Of a stretch of 64,000 nt of DNA, positions 23,401-33,700 are shown one piece after another; the stretch's first letter is position 1; each line of letters starts with the position of its first letter. The notes beneath the pieces were generated by a model. That model ran no database searches. It was not told the origin of the DNA and saw only the letters and a list, made by a program, of their open reading frames with translations. The position numbers were made by a program, and so were the translations under genes. The stretch spans positions 837,920 to 901,919 of the forward strand of contig NC_018395.1 of NCBI RefSeq assembly GCF_000208865.1, in the 5' to 3' direction. Origin of the DNA: Neospora caninum Liverpool (taxonomy: Eukaryota > Apicomplexa > Conoidasida > Eucoccidiorida > Sarcocystidae).

Positions 23401-25275
23401 GAACAGCTGTTGATGAGGCTCAGGCAGCACGCAGTTCTACCCCTCATGTTTGGACAACAACGAAAGAGGAGTTTTGTTATCCGCATATGCACCGGAAATG
23501 TCACTGACATCGCCGAGCAGGCGTCATCGACAAGCGCTGCTGGTGGACAAGGATATTCAGGCGCGGTCGCGTCCGGCTTCGGAGAACGCACTCCGAAGAA
23601 ACCAGACGATAGCGGCCACCCCAGTGGCGCCGGAGCCCCAATCCGTGACAGACCGGAACACCCATGCGGGGCTCGTGCCGACTACCTGTGTGGCATGACT
23701 GCAGCTTATGACTACCAGGCGACCGAGTGTCCTTCCCGGGCGAACTTCTTTTGGGTTGACTCGGTGCGGTCTCCCTTCTACGCTCGCCAGTATTGTTCAG
23801 ATGATGCACTCGGCTGCGGGGCACCCGGAAGTGTCGTCGGCGCCATGACGCGCCGACGCGAAAGTTTTCCGTCAACGCCAAACTCACGAGGCCAGACATC
23901 AGGCGTCGACCACGCTGCTGGGGACGCGGTTACCAGTTCAGTGACTGCAGCAAGATCGGCACCCTCCAATGTCCCCGAAAATCCCACTCCGTTGTCTTCG
24001 TCACCTTATGCTGGCCAGGCGGCGGCTCGCGGACGCGCATCAAAACCCGCAGCTACAGAGGGAGAGGATCTGAGAGGGGGCCATCCGGCAACCGGGGCAG
24101 GAAATGGCTGCTCGTCTTCCTTTTCGTTGGTTGGACCGACGCATTCGCCACTTGTCGCGATTGTCTTGCCAGTCGCCGGCTCCGTGAAACTGCATGCACC
24201 AGCGTACCAGCAGTGGCGTGCACGAACGGCCGCAGCTAGCGATTTCGTTTTTCCTGGCATCGATGAGCAACACCGTATGTTAGATGTCCACCTCAGTCGA
24301 CGAAAGGCGGCGCTTTTGACGGAGAGACGGTTTTCCGGGGTACTCAGCCAACAAGATAATGTGGCAGAAGGCGCAGGAGAGCAGGGCGGTGCTTTGTCTG
24401 CTCACACAGCTTTTCCGCCCGCTCTCGACGTCGGCGAGATTTTCGTCTCTCGCCATTCCAACAATGGAGGCGTCAGCGTAGTGTTCCACTTGGTAGTGTC
24501 AGGGACAGCTAACAGCAGTGGGAGTGGAGGGGGAAGAGTCGACGTGTCGCCACCGCGTTCGCATCGTAACGTTGCTCATCGGACTGGCGCGTCGTTGCCT
24601 AGCACACGCGGCATTGATCCCACTATGCAAACGTCAGGAGTTGAATCGAAGGGCGTTGGGGAGTCGCGGCGTGGTGAAAGTGCTTTGACAACGAGTGTGG
24701 CGGAACCTGGGAAGTGGGATGCTCGTGGAGGTGCCAGCGTGTCAGCCGATGAACAATCAGGTCTTTCCCTCGCTTCTCTGCGGGAGGGGACTCTTGGGGT
24801 GAATGAAGTGGATGTTACGTCCCAGTGGGCGAGCGCCAGCGTAATCGAGCACGAGGCTTCGTTGTCATGTGAACTGCAGTGGGGCTTGAAGGAGATCCTA
24901 GACGTTTCCAGTACAGCGGGAATAAGGACACTGGTGATGCCTCTGCTCTTGATGGAGGGAGGGGCAGCAGACTGTTCGCTGCCCTTCGCGCTGCTTCAGC
25001 GCCGTGTGTTCCAGGTGCTCCGGTGTGTGATAAATGGGTTGCGATCTCTCGCTGACTCCAGTGACTGCACGCCTCAGCTCAGACAGGTGGTCTTGGTGCT
25101 CCCGCAGCAGTCGCAGCAGCATGAAACAGGCAAGGGCGTGGCGAGGGGAGGGGATGCTGTGGGAGATGCCGGAGGAGAGTGGAAGGCTCAGGACCAACGG
25201 TGGATCGATGACATTCTGAACTCGGCCATCAATTTCATCAGAAACAGCACCCATTGTTGCACTCTTCTAAAATGA
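20413..25275 (+). CDS. FERRY complex subunit 3 (C12orf4/DUF2362) homologue
   Basis: Homologue of FERRY3/C12orf4, a subunit of the FERRY complex that in mammals binds Rab5 on early endosomes and carries mRNAs. It is a single uninterrupted exon of 1620 codons including the stop; the human protein is about 550 residues. The start chosen is the first in-frame ATG with good context (AAGATGG); the frame is open about 40 codons further upstream without ATG. Conserved blocks in order are: YEEKFADREI (about 44), a helix RQQESLVQLRDRQSTEMEE (about 485), a second helix around ELHWRAERALLKQQHLQDLK (about 650), FVFPGIDEQ (about 1277), GEIFVSRHSN...VVFHLVV (about 1346), and the C-terminal block LVMPLLL...CSLPFALLQRRVFQVLRC (about 1505-1540) followed by VVLVLPQ. 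The blocks are separated by long Ser/Gly/Thr/Glu-rich insertions that account for the extra length. Family assignment is strong; retention of endosomal function in this organism is inference. A possible AATAAA lies at 25330. Confidence 0.85.
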   Translation: MASSDCLSFLLSNVLSASAPLSNCSEDDPLVVHSPAPVFQRRAYEEKFADREIDNRSTRVLKGCSFPGHFLILNLSDEEDLEDKLDGLVVSSCPSSSLSPARLRALKIHVLRSLLLNLNFLRPPLLPLILQPKWAVEHWLQTPEGRSRRQHSRSLLQPGKTDARLRNSNCIGSSAFPPLECVVLSLLSWRPLLFTSVEVGAAHALGIHPSAAETASAALLAGAVAGQKRRSSRDVRLSLCPDGERWYGRSSSRIQETNGSPVMATHHASEGARTRVPFTHEKEANDSGHRSLGVSCDTLPSAVHDILSSARIPGTCHKFPASLCPRVAVMRAIAYWYCLEQLQHPDPWPSSADADSGGDRWMRPGKPTPSDLLHDNSQAGSSGTPLSDAFWSAASPSTRLTLGARVSSLDGPGGAGGGGTSHEAGGVALEVSPVNDAASGGFSGGVCGAYDNKTGICEGRFRVRERNTPSCGSRLLSQLQDSFDSAMMAVLERQQESLVQLRDRQSTEMEEACGRREEQVAWETSGCSTNDSLITRRKAGEHEAGSVFPDDAAVKKSVITKGSDSQLAATGERASRAEDAQTSSTTRETQGTHSHHTHPPDNVSRNPAPAFGQSAKEAVGIAGDQMIIDRSHEETAGVEALVLQHVSEFELLELHWRAERALLKQQHLQDLKDVAIDLYLLHKAALDGHDSPLILPALPSAQESDLLPADWHSHYRPDLEEAVAGLQQRDAEGGAYSRGSKTAGQVCSGGQVMLCSDWQRIKDEGNERIGDSARPAVPPLLSSSPVTTLSEGTAVRPTKATSNEEAIVFKNGSRVVGTAADLGLATGTSVLERNLSFRPRPWQRQPHTPHPVLDIVTPTSLLRRLIEHRRRQHRDRRTEGRKRLEDGRQVESQGAPVSYSRSSDALPPLSRRNSYSDMGAAPASVSRGPSARQSQSSTSVVTPGKRPALPSSHKGDGEKPSRRTLAEEPFIFPSVVDIDALLSPSAWEEGLRAWPEEQLLMRLRQHAVLPLMFGQQRKRSFVIRICTGNVTDIAEQASSTSAAGGQGYSGAVASGFGERTPKKPDDSGHPSGAGAPIRDRPEHPCGARADYLCGMTAAYDYQATECPSRANFFWVDSVRSPFYARQYCSDDALGCGAPGSVVGAMTRRRESFPSTPNSRGQTSGVDHAAGDAVTSSVTAARSAPSNVPENPTPLSSSPYAGQAAARGRASKPAATEGEDLRGGHPATGAGNGCSSSFSLVGPTHSPLVAIVLPVAGSVKLHAPAYQQWRARTAAASDFVFPGIDEQHRMLDVHLSRRKAALLTERRFSGVLSQQDNVAEGAGEQGGALSAHTAFPPALDVGEIFVSRHSNNGGVSVVFHLVVSGTANSSGSGGGRVDVSPPRSHRNVAHRTGASLPSTRGIDPTMQTSGVESKGVGESRRGESALTTSVAEPGKWDARGGASVSADEQSGLSLASLREGTLGVNEVDVTSQWASASVIEHEASLSCELQWGLKEILDVSSTAGIRTLVMPLLLMEGGAADCSLPFALLQRRVFQVLRCVINGLRSLADSSDCTPQLRQVVLVLPQQSQQHETGKGVARGGDAVGDAGGEWKAQDQRWIDDILNSAINFIRNSTHCCTLLK

Positions 25276-26652
25276 GGGACAGGTCGAATGCGGTGGGGTC
25301 AGGCAAAGCCTGGAGTATCTTTCCCAGAAAATAAAGTAAATGTAGCAGCCATGCACGTACTTTATCCTTAATAGAACGCTACAATAATTCATGAGTCCTC
25401 AAGGAGAGAGACAGCGGCTTTCCTAGACAGGCCGGTTGTACTGGGTTGCTTGTCATTTTTGTGACGGACTTCCAGTGCGAGTGGGCGGTTCAGCCGCGCC
25501 AGGGGAAAACACGCAAACGTCTCCACATTAAAACGTTTTGAATTGTCCTGAAGCAGAGTGCTTCGATCGGAATACCCCCGGATGTTCGTGTGACTTCAGT
25601 GCTGGTTCGAAGCTGCACGCCGCGTTCAGCGACTGCCCGCCCATGTTGCTAGTTCTGGGCCTTTCCTATCCGTTACTGAGCCATATATGGCAAGGAACCC
25701 GTATTTTGTTGATGACAGTATTTTATTGTGAGAACCAGTAACGCCTCACGAAGTAACGTGCAGGTAGTAAATCAATCTGACAGCTCAGTTACGCTGCATG
25801 GCCCTATATTCCGCACGAGTTCCTTATAGAGATTCTTCTCTGTGTGCGATTGGAGCGTAAACCCTAGGATGGAAGATGAATATGAGCTGCATAACAAGAT
25901 GCCAGATTCCTGAAAGAAGGCAGTGGTGGCGGTCTTCAAGAACGACCGTTTAGGCCTACCAAAATTTGCTGATCTACTATAGCGCCGAGTCAAGAAAGGA
26001 CACTTTTACTCAGGAAAAATTATCGTACTTTTTAGATACGACTATGGAAGCGAGGATGCAGCTGTGGATTTTTCATTCAAGGATATGTTAATTCCTGTGG
26101 CGCTCATTTGTCTCGATGCCCCTAGCAGATTGGCAGAAGAAGAAAAATACTTGATTGCGAAGACAACACTAGTTGGCATTGCCACCGGTGGAGTTGGGAC
26201 AGGAGGCCACGCGGCGAAAGCTGTGCCAGTCAACGCTTCGCATTGAATGTAACTAACATGGGTTTTCTTTTAGTGGATGGGCATGGAAAACTGCAGAAGC
26301 CAGTAAGTTCCCAATACGCGATTCGTGATTGGCCTGACCAAGGATCGTTTTCGGTAGACATGGGTTTTCTTTTAGTGGATGGGCATGGAAAACTGCAGAA
26401 GCCAGTAAGTTCCCAATACGCGATTCGTGATTGGCATGACCAAGGATCCTTTTCGGTAGCTTCGGGGCGGAATGTCCGAGAAACCTGTCGAGCTTACAGT
26501 CGCTATGGCAACAGTCGACGGTTTCCGCGTGTGCACGTCATGATCGCTCTGAATACGGTGATTTACTGCTTGTACCATATCATCCGGACGCCACGTGGAC
26601 GGCGGATAGCAGCGACGCCGCCAAAAACGAGGCGTCCTCGAGTTGTTCCAGG
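25276..26652. other. 3'-to-3' intergenic region with no supported gene
   Basis: This lies between the convergent FERRY3-like and CC2D2A-like genes and should hold both 3' untranslated regions. A + strand frame at about 26064-26246 is open (ends KAVPVNASH) but is not recognisable. A 102-bp tandem duplication starts at 26257. No other structure was seen. Confidence 0.45.
26257..26459. repeat. Near-perfect 102-bp tandem duplication
   Basis: Two head-to-tail copies (26257-26358 and 26359-26459) differ at only two positions (GGCCTGAC versus GGCATGAC; GGATCGTT versus GGATCCTT). The period is exactly 34 codons and the + strand frame is open through both. Each copy contains TTTTCTTTTAG, a 29-nt segment, then GTAAGT, so each carries a potential 29-nt microexon with its own splice sites. 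Confidence 0.93.
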
Positions 26653-27705
26653 TCAGCCCAGCCGAGCGGCACATACCCATCCACTATACACACCACAGGG
26701 GTAAGCGAATACTCGAACGACGACAGCGACGGTGGCCCCTAGAGGTACGTGGAAGGGAGGAGGGCGACACTGCTCCTGGCTCGACGCTCCCCAGGATGTG
26801 CGCCTGTGAGCAAGTGCAGCTGGAGGCACAGGTGAGAAGACTCCGGTATTTTCAAGAAGCTGCCACACGAAGTGTTTGTCCATGCGACTGAAATGAAGCG
26901 GAACGGCGTAAGGCGCATCATTGTCTTTGTAGTATCTTCGCAAGCAGTCCTGGAGTCGACTCTCGAGGTCGCGCGCGCAACAGAAGGCCCAGTTGTCAGC
27001 CTGTGCTCTTCTGGCCCCTGCTGTTGGAGATGATGAATCCAGAGATGAGTGAGCCTGTGCACATGATTCTACGTTTGGTGGACTTTCGTATTTTGCTCCT
27101 ATGGTAGCGCCCGGGAAAACTGAAGTCGAACTTGAATGGGATGTTTTGTGCCGGCGGCGCTCATCCGGCGAGATGGGCTGTTGCCATGCCATGCACATGC
27201 GGGATGTCTCAAAATGTCTCAAGAGTTGATATATTTCAGTAGCAGCATCGCGACAGAAGAATACGGACTGCATTGGTCGGCTTAGAGGAGCAGTCGAAGC
27301 ACCTCTGCTACCAAAGGCTTTTTTCTCATACATCGTTGAAACGTCGGGATACATCGACGTCCTGCCGGAGGCATCTGGAGACAGCGGGCGACTACGTCGA
27401 TACAACGCCTTAATATGCGCCTCGATATGGCGCTGAAGGCGAACCTCTAGGGCTCGTGCTTGAGCGAAGTCTGCGCCCCTATACCTGAGGGCCTGCGCCA
27501 TCGGAGTGATCATCCCTGCAACAAAAGCATGAGTGTTACTGTCATGGCAGAATACATATGGCTATAGTATAGACAAAGCCGCGACACATGGCAATGCCAC
27601 TGTCCAACGTCTTCCTATTGATTTATATTTATCGCTGTTACAGCGTGTCTGTCTCAGCGCTGGCTTATCTACCTGTACTTGAATACCCATGATCATACAT
27701 TTATA

Positions 27706-27738
<33 letters not shown>

Positions 27739-30700
27739 CTATATCTACATATATATATATATATATATGCGTAACCACGAGGGACCGGCGAGCAGCCTTA
27801 CCGACTGGAGGGAATAAAGAGATGCGCAAGAGGGCGTCGGGACTTGTCGCGCCAAGCGCAAGCGCCGCTGCTTCTGCAGCGCTGGCGCAGTCGTTCTTCT
27901 GAAGGAGGCAGTCACGGAAGGCCTTCGAGGCTGCAGCCACTGCTGACGGGTTGTTCAAACTGCTAAGCTGAAAGGAGGTGCACATATTGGCCGCCGCACA
28001 CAAGCGAAATGGCATTTGGACTGTTTTGCGCCAGGCTCAAGCGTGAGAAAGCCCGGAAAGGCTGCAAACAGGAGTTGCATGCGTTATTGCGGATCCTAGA
28101 TGACATGACAGTCACTGGTGATGTCGTCGAGTCCGCTTAGTTCCCTGTCGAACACCCCCGGCCACGGGTAGATCCAGCACATTGCTGCCATCCACTACAC
28201 GGAGTGTGCACATCCATAACAAAACACAGAGTTCAGACACGTTTGGGCACAAGCATCAATGGCGCTTCTGTAGAGTTTGCACTTTGTTCGCGTCGTTTGA
28301 GGCCCTTGAGCTTGAGACTTGAAGAGTAATATCTGAGACAACGACACCTGTGTTTCGTTTCGAACCCAAACTGCGAGCAGACTCTTCATACGTCCTCCGG
28401 CGCTATTAGGCCACTACGACTCGACGCGGGAGCCTCTGAAAATGCGTACCCTTTGCAGCGGTGGCAGGAGCGCAGACCATTTCGACTTGTTGGAGAAGTC
28501 GAAGGACATATCGAAAAGGTTGACGGCTTTCGGAGGAGGTTTCAAACGCCTGGACATATATCCGAAGAGGCAGCGTTGGAAACGAAGAACCATGAGGAAT
28601 CCAGTTGCACCAGCTGAATCTCACAACGACGAACAAAAGGCGAACTGACCAGTCTGTTTCCCCCACATTCAGCCAGTGTGCCCCGGCAGAACATGCGTCG
28701 GCGATTGAAGCCACGGTGCGACGCAGGAGCCCGACATCTCACGCAGCGCCAGGTTTCATCCATCTATTTTTGCAAACACGTCAAGTCATCTCTTCTCTGG
28801 GAGGTGCGAAGGTTCCGTTCCGCCTAACACCGCTGTCCTGACTGACACACAGATGGGACGATGCGTCTTCATGCATCAAGCATTCTCTTTCGGAACCCCA
28901 GTGTTTCAGCAGCAGCATAGGGTGCCGGATTGCACATGGGGCTCTCAAGACACGTTCCAGCTTGCCGCGTATCTCCTATCGCGCTTTCAGCTTCAGAGGG
29001 TTGCAGAGCCCGTGCACACGTTCGACTCTGTTTAACAAGAAGTTTTCGGAGACTTACTTATCGCAGCACAGGCAAGCGAAGCAGGATGCGGCAGCTCTAA
29101 GCCAGAAATGGACAGTGAAGAGTCGACGGATGAAGTCTTTTAGCAAGCGGCAAACGTAGACTATGCCACAGCATTTCGTCTTCCTTCGCCGAAGCAGTTT
29201 CTGCCGTATCTTATCTCGCAGTGTTCTGTCGCTCTCTGGAACTGAGCAGCCGCCGGTCAGTGGTTCCCAACCCTCACCGGCTCCACGGTGCCGTGTGGCT
29301 CCATTTGAAGAGGACGAAACGCACTCCATGCTCTGAAGATTTGTCAGCACATTCTCATTGTTGAAGACTAGATCAATGCCCTCGATAGGCAGCACACCTT
29401 TCTCCTGGTTGTCGCATGTTCCTCCGATCAAGAAAGGTAGGTCGTGGTTCATGCCAGCGCCATCCCAGAGCGAATGAGAAGAGGCCTCCTCAGCCGGGCA
29501 AGCAGGCGCGTTTTGGACGGGACTGTGAAACAGACCCAACTGGTCTTGACGTGTTGAGATCGCCTGGACCTCTCCTTGTCCCGCTGTGACAGTCGGACCG
29601 GCGCAAACAGGACTGGGCCTTTCGACAGTTTGCGTATTTCGAGTTGGGGCCTGCTTGCTGAACTGTTTGAGAAACTTATCATGAGACCCTTCAAGCAATC
29701 CTTCGTGTCGCGCCCTCAACCCTGCAACCTGATCATTCTGTTGTTCTCTCAGTAGGGCGTTCTGCTGAATCAGCTGCTGCTGCTGGAGCGGTGTGAGAGC
29801 CTGAGGCGGTCGAGGTGATCCTGTGTCAGGGACTGCTAGGCCTTCTCGTTCCTTGAGACCATACTCGTTCTTCCGCACCTCCTGCCTCCTCCTCTTGCGG
29901 AATGTGGCAGAAGGCAGGAACACACACCGGGGCTCCAGAGGATCCCAAACCTGTACACTCCGGTCCGGAGCTTGACGCAGGACCACGTATTGGACTCCTC
30001 TGTCGCAAAGGCGTGCTGCGCGGGACGGAGACACATATACCATGGGAAAGCCAGGTGGTCACGTTCAAGCAGATGCGCGAGGACGGAGGAGGAAAAGAGC
30101 TTGATGCGCGCTACGTATAGTGCTCAACACTGCTGGAGCTCACTGCGCGTCGGAAGAGTGACTCCCATGGCGACTCCTCAACCGTCTTTCAGCCTTCGAC
30201 GACCAAAACAACGCTCAGTGAGATATGCACGGTCGGCGCATGCGTATGCCAGTAAAACAGAATGGCATCTGTAGGACGTGCATGGAGCGCCATGTGGGTG
30301 CATCCGATGGGGCACATGGGCTGTAGGGTGGATACGAACAAGCGCGGGGGAGCCAGCTTCGTCTAGGTGGTCACAGCTCGGTCTGTCGCAGCAATGAGGT
30401 ATGTCTGGGCAACGAAACTCACAATGCAGTCCCGCGAACTGCGGTCGCACTGCACCGTGTCAACCGTTCGTCGACGTGAAGGATATTGATGGAGTTGCTG
30501 TGTAAAGCGCAAATAGATTCACATAGAACAGAGCCTACCGCGGGCCACGTAATTGGAGCACTGAGTCTGCAGAATCAGATCGAAGGCGGTGAAGAAGCAG
30601 CAGAGGAGCAGAGCGTGGCCTCGGCTGTCGCCGCAGCCAACGTCGACTTGTTCCTGTGCGTTCATCCAAACGCGGTCTCCAGCTGCAGTCATAAGGTAGC

Positions 30701-33700
30701 CAACAGGAGTTTGTACCGAACAGGTATACATACGCAGGCATCTGGAATTCATATGAGGACATGTAATTTGTCATCGTCACCATTTGCTTTCAGTTTCGTC
30801 TGCTCGTGGAGAACCTACACGGCAGCGTGGCCCCGACTGTTAACTTCGCAGCTATTGATGTCTTCAGAGGGATGGATTAAAAGCATGCGCTTGCTCGTGG
30901 ACGAGAGCACTCGACAAACGAGAGCCCCCGTGCCGCATGGTGCAGGGTTCAGGCCCAAAAGAGGCAGACAGGACTGTTCGGAAAGCCTACCGTGCACCGA
31001 GAGGAGTAGGCGGTCCTCAACGACTGGAAACAGAGATATGAATGCAGCGATACGCTCAAAACACCGGGGGCTTCCGGGCGTCGCCACCTCAGGGGGAGGG
31101 AAAAGGGGGGCAACGAGTCGGCAAAGAAGAAAGAGGGACCCAGAGAGGTCAAGGCCTGGACAAGGGAAGCACAACAGACAAGCACGAAAGCAGGCCCAGA
31201 ATGCCTGTGTCGTGCTACAATTAAGGAAGTACGCACACCTGAGACCAGGAAAGAAAAGGACCTCAACACCACAGAAAACTTGCGTACCTCAAGGAATGCA
31301 AGGTGGTTCGTGGATCGATGCCACAGGGTGAAGAAAGTTTGCCGAGATTTGCAGCTGCCATGCTTCCTGTAGCAGACGCGAATTCGCTTGTCTCGAGACC
31401 AGGGAAAGAGAATGGACCGCTTAAGGGAGAGTGCCATCCGAAATCGATCAATCCACATTGAAATATCGCGGCCTCAGGTGACCACAGAAAAAAAGCTGTG
31501 GGCTCTTACTCCCCATTCTTATCCCCGTACGTGTAGTACCGTTGTGTATACTGTAAACGGTGCTTCCAATGAATTCCTGATCGGTGGGACGGGAGAGTGA
31601 ATCACCTCATAGCAAGGCTCAGTTACAAGATGGTTTCCCTCCACTGGTTCTCGTGAGCACTACGATCTCTCCAGTTCTACTGAGGCTCTCCGCTGCACGC
31701 TCCGCTGCACGACAGAGACACAGCCCGCCCTCTTATCCAAGATCAGTGCATCCCTTGTGGGTTAGGAAATCTTCACATGCTGCACACGGCCGTTCTTACC
31801 AAACGCACTACACGGGTTCCAGACGCCTCCTCGTCGGCAGTGATTTCTCCAATGTTCCTCCCTAATGATGAGTTCCTTGCCCTCTCGAGCAACCGGGCCT
31901 TCAGTTGCAGCATCTGATTCGCCCCTAGCTTGGCGCGAGTTATCTCCGCCTCGGGCCCCTTGCGCCCCGAGAGACAGTGGATCGCTCGATGAGTTGGACA
32001 GGGGGATACTTCCAGGTTTCTGACTCGCAGCAATCGATTCCTGAGCCTGACGCCAAATATGAACAGGGTGACCACTCCCGTTCGCTATTGAGGTTCGAAC
32101 TGCACTCAGCGGCACGCCTGTGACGTACAAACTGAGACTGATATACATACTCAAGGGCTCCTCGGCGGGGCAAGTGGCGTCTTGGTGCGCCGCCCCATCT
32201 GCGCCGCCGTCCGGTTGACAGCCGTTCGTGCTGCGATGTTTCACAGTTTGGTTCGACGCATCCCTAACGGCGGAAGGGTCGTGGGACTCGGAGCGGACTC
32301 GAGTGTTCGAGTCGCGCGGTCCCGAAGAAACGGTGGACTGTCTCCCTCTATCCGTTGACTTCCACCGGGTTCCCGCTTTGATGGTCGGGCGCTGGTAGCC
32401 TGTCAGACACACGGGTTGCCTGAGACGCAGACACCCGCGGATGACGCACAGGGTGACTGGACCGTCGGGCCCTTCTTTCCGACGGCGCCGAATTCGAAAG
32501 TTGTGGCCGCTAGGGGATCTCCAGGAAGAGTCTTGGTGCTCATTCTTCCCATCCCCCTCCCCTTTAGACGGCGTCCAGAAGCAGTCCTCCAGGCCGTAGC
32601 CGATGATGAGACTCCACGGCAGGGCCAGCGATCCGAGGAAGCGGCGTGCCGGGGGAGCATCACGTTGATGGTGATCAAAGACATTCAGAATCAGGTAGCT
32701 GTCCTGCTTTGTCAAGTCGATTAGAGCCTCTTTTTCTCCAGAAACTTTTGGAAGCGTCAGGTGCACCAGCTGAAGTTAAACCCGCACACTCTGCTTAAAA
32801 CACCATGTAGAGACCGAGAAAGATGGCGAGTGCGACCGCACCTGCGGTTTCGTTGAGGATGACGCGATGGTGCAATCGAGAGAAGATGAGGAAAAAGTTG
32901 TAGTAAGTAAATAGGGCTGTTCGCGTTTCCCCTACTACACTCAGGACTTCTACCAGCATGCTTCCAATACAGGAAAGATAATACTAGGGGATTTCTTGGT
33001 CGATATAGAGTTCATGACCCCCCTACATAAAGCTCTAACGGTTTCAAATGCCTGACGACGAACGAGCTTCATAACCACGGGGTATTGGCTGAAGGCCGAG
33101 AAAATGCGAGTTGTCGCCTCCTGACAGTCTGCGTCCTGGGCGTACCGCCACAGATCGACGTTTTGCGTACCTGGTTGATTATCGGATTCTCTCCGCTTAC
33201 TGCCTTCGTGGCCACTGCAACATGAATACCCCTTGCTCGGTTCACGTACTTCACCTCGACCACAGGATTGCTCAGTTGCAGCGCCTCTGCATACGCTGTG
33301 TGGCTCGGGCCAATGAACGTGAACGGCGTGGCTCCAGCGCTGCGACTCCGGCTTTGCGCGCTGTATTGCAAGTGCGCTCTGGGACTGTACAGATAGAAAT
33401 CTGCAGGCGAATCGAGCGAAGCGGAAATATCTCCGACCCGATGACGGTGACGCCACCGACCCAAATCTCGTGGTTCGAGACGTAGAGGCACATTGTACAG
33501 CCGTCGAACCTGAACGGGCCAGGGAAAAGATAAGCGAGGCTCCGGATACACAGCTTAGTGCATATGTATACTCGACGGTCCTAGTGCCCGGTGAACATAC
33601 AGCTGAGTTGCCTTCTGTACCTGCGAGCTGCGCAACGGGAACTGCGACTGAAGAGTACTGTCGGAGGCGAAAGACCAAAGCGATTTTCACTCACCTTCAC

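Noticed and set aside
30486..31331. 281-codon + strand open frame.
   Set aside because: It lies opposite phase-verified CC2D2A exons and introns and its composition (Arg/Gln/Ser-rich) is what antisense reading of such exons gives.
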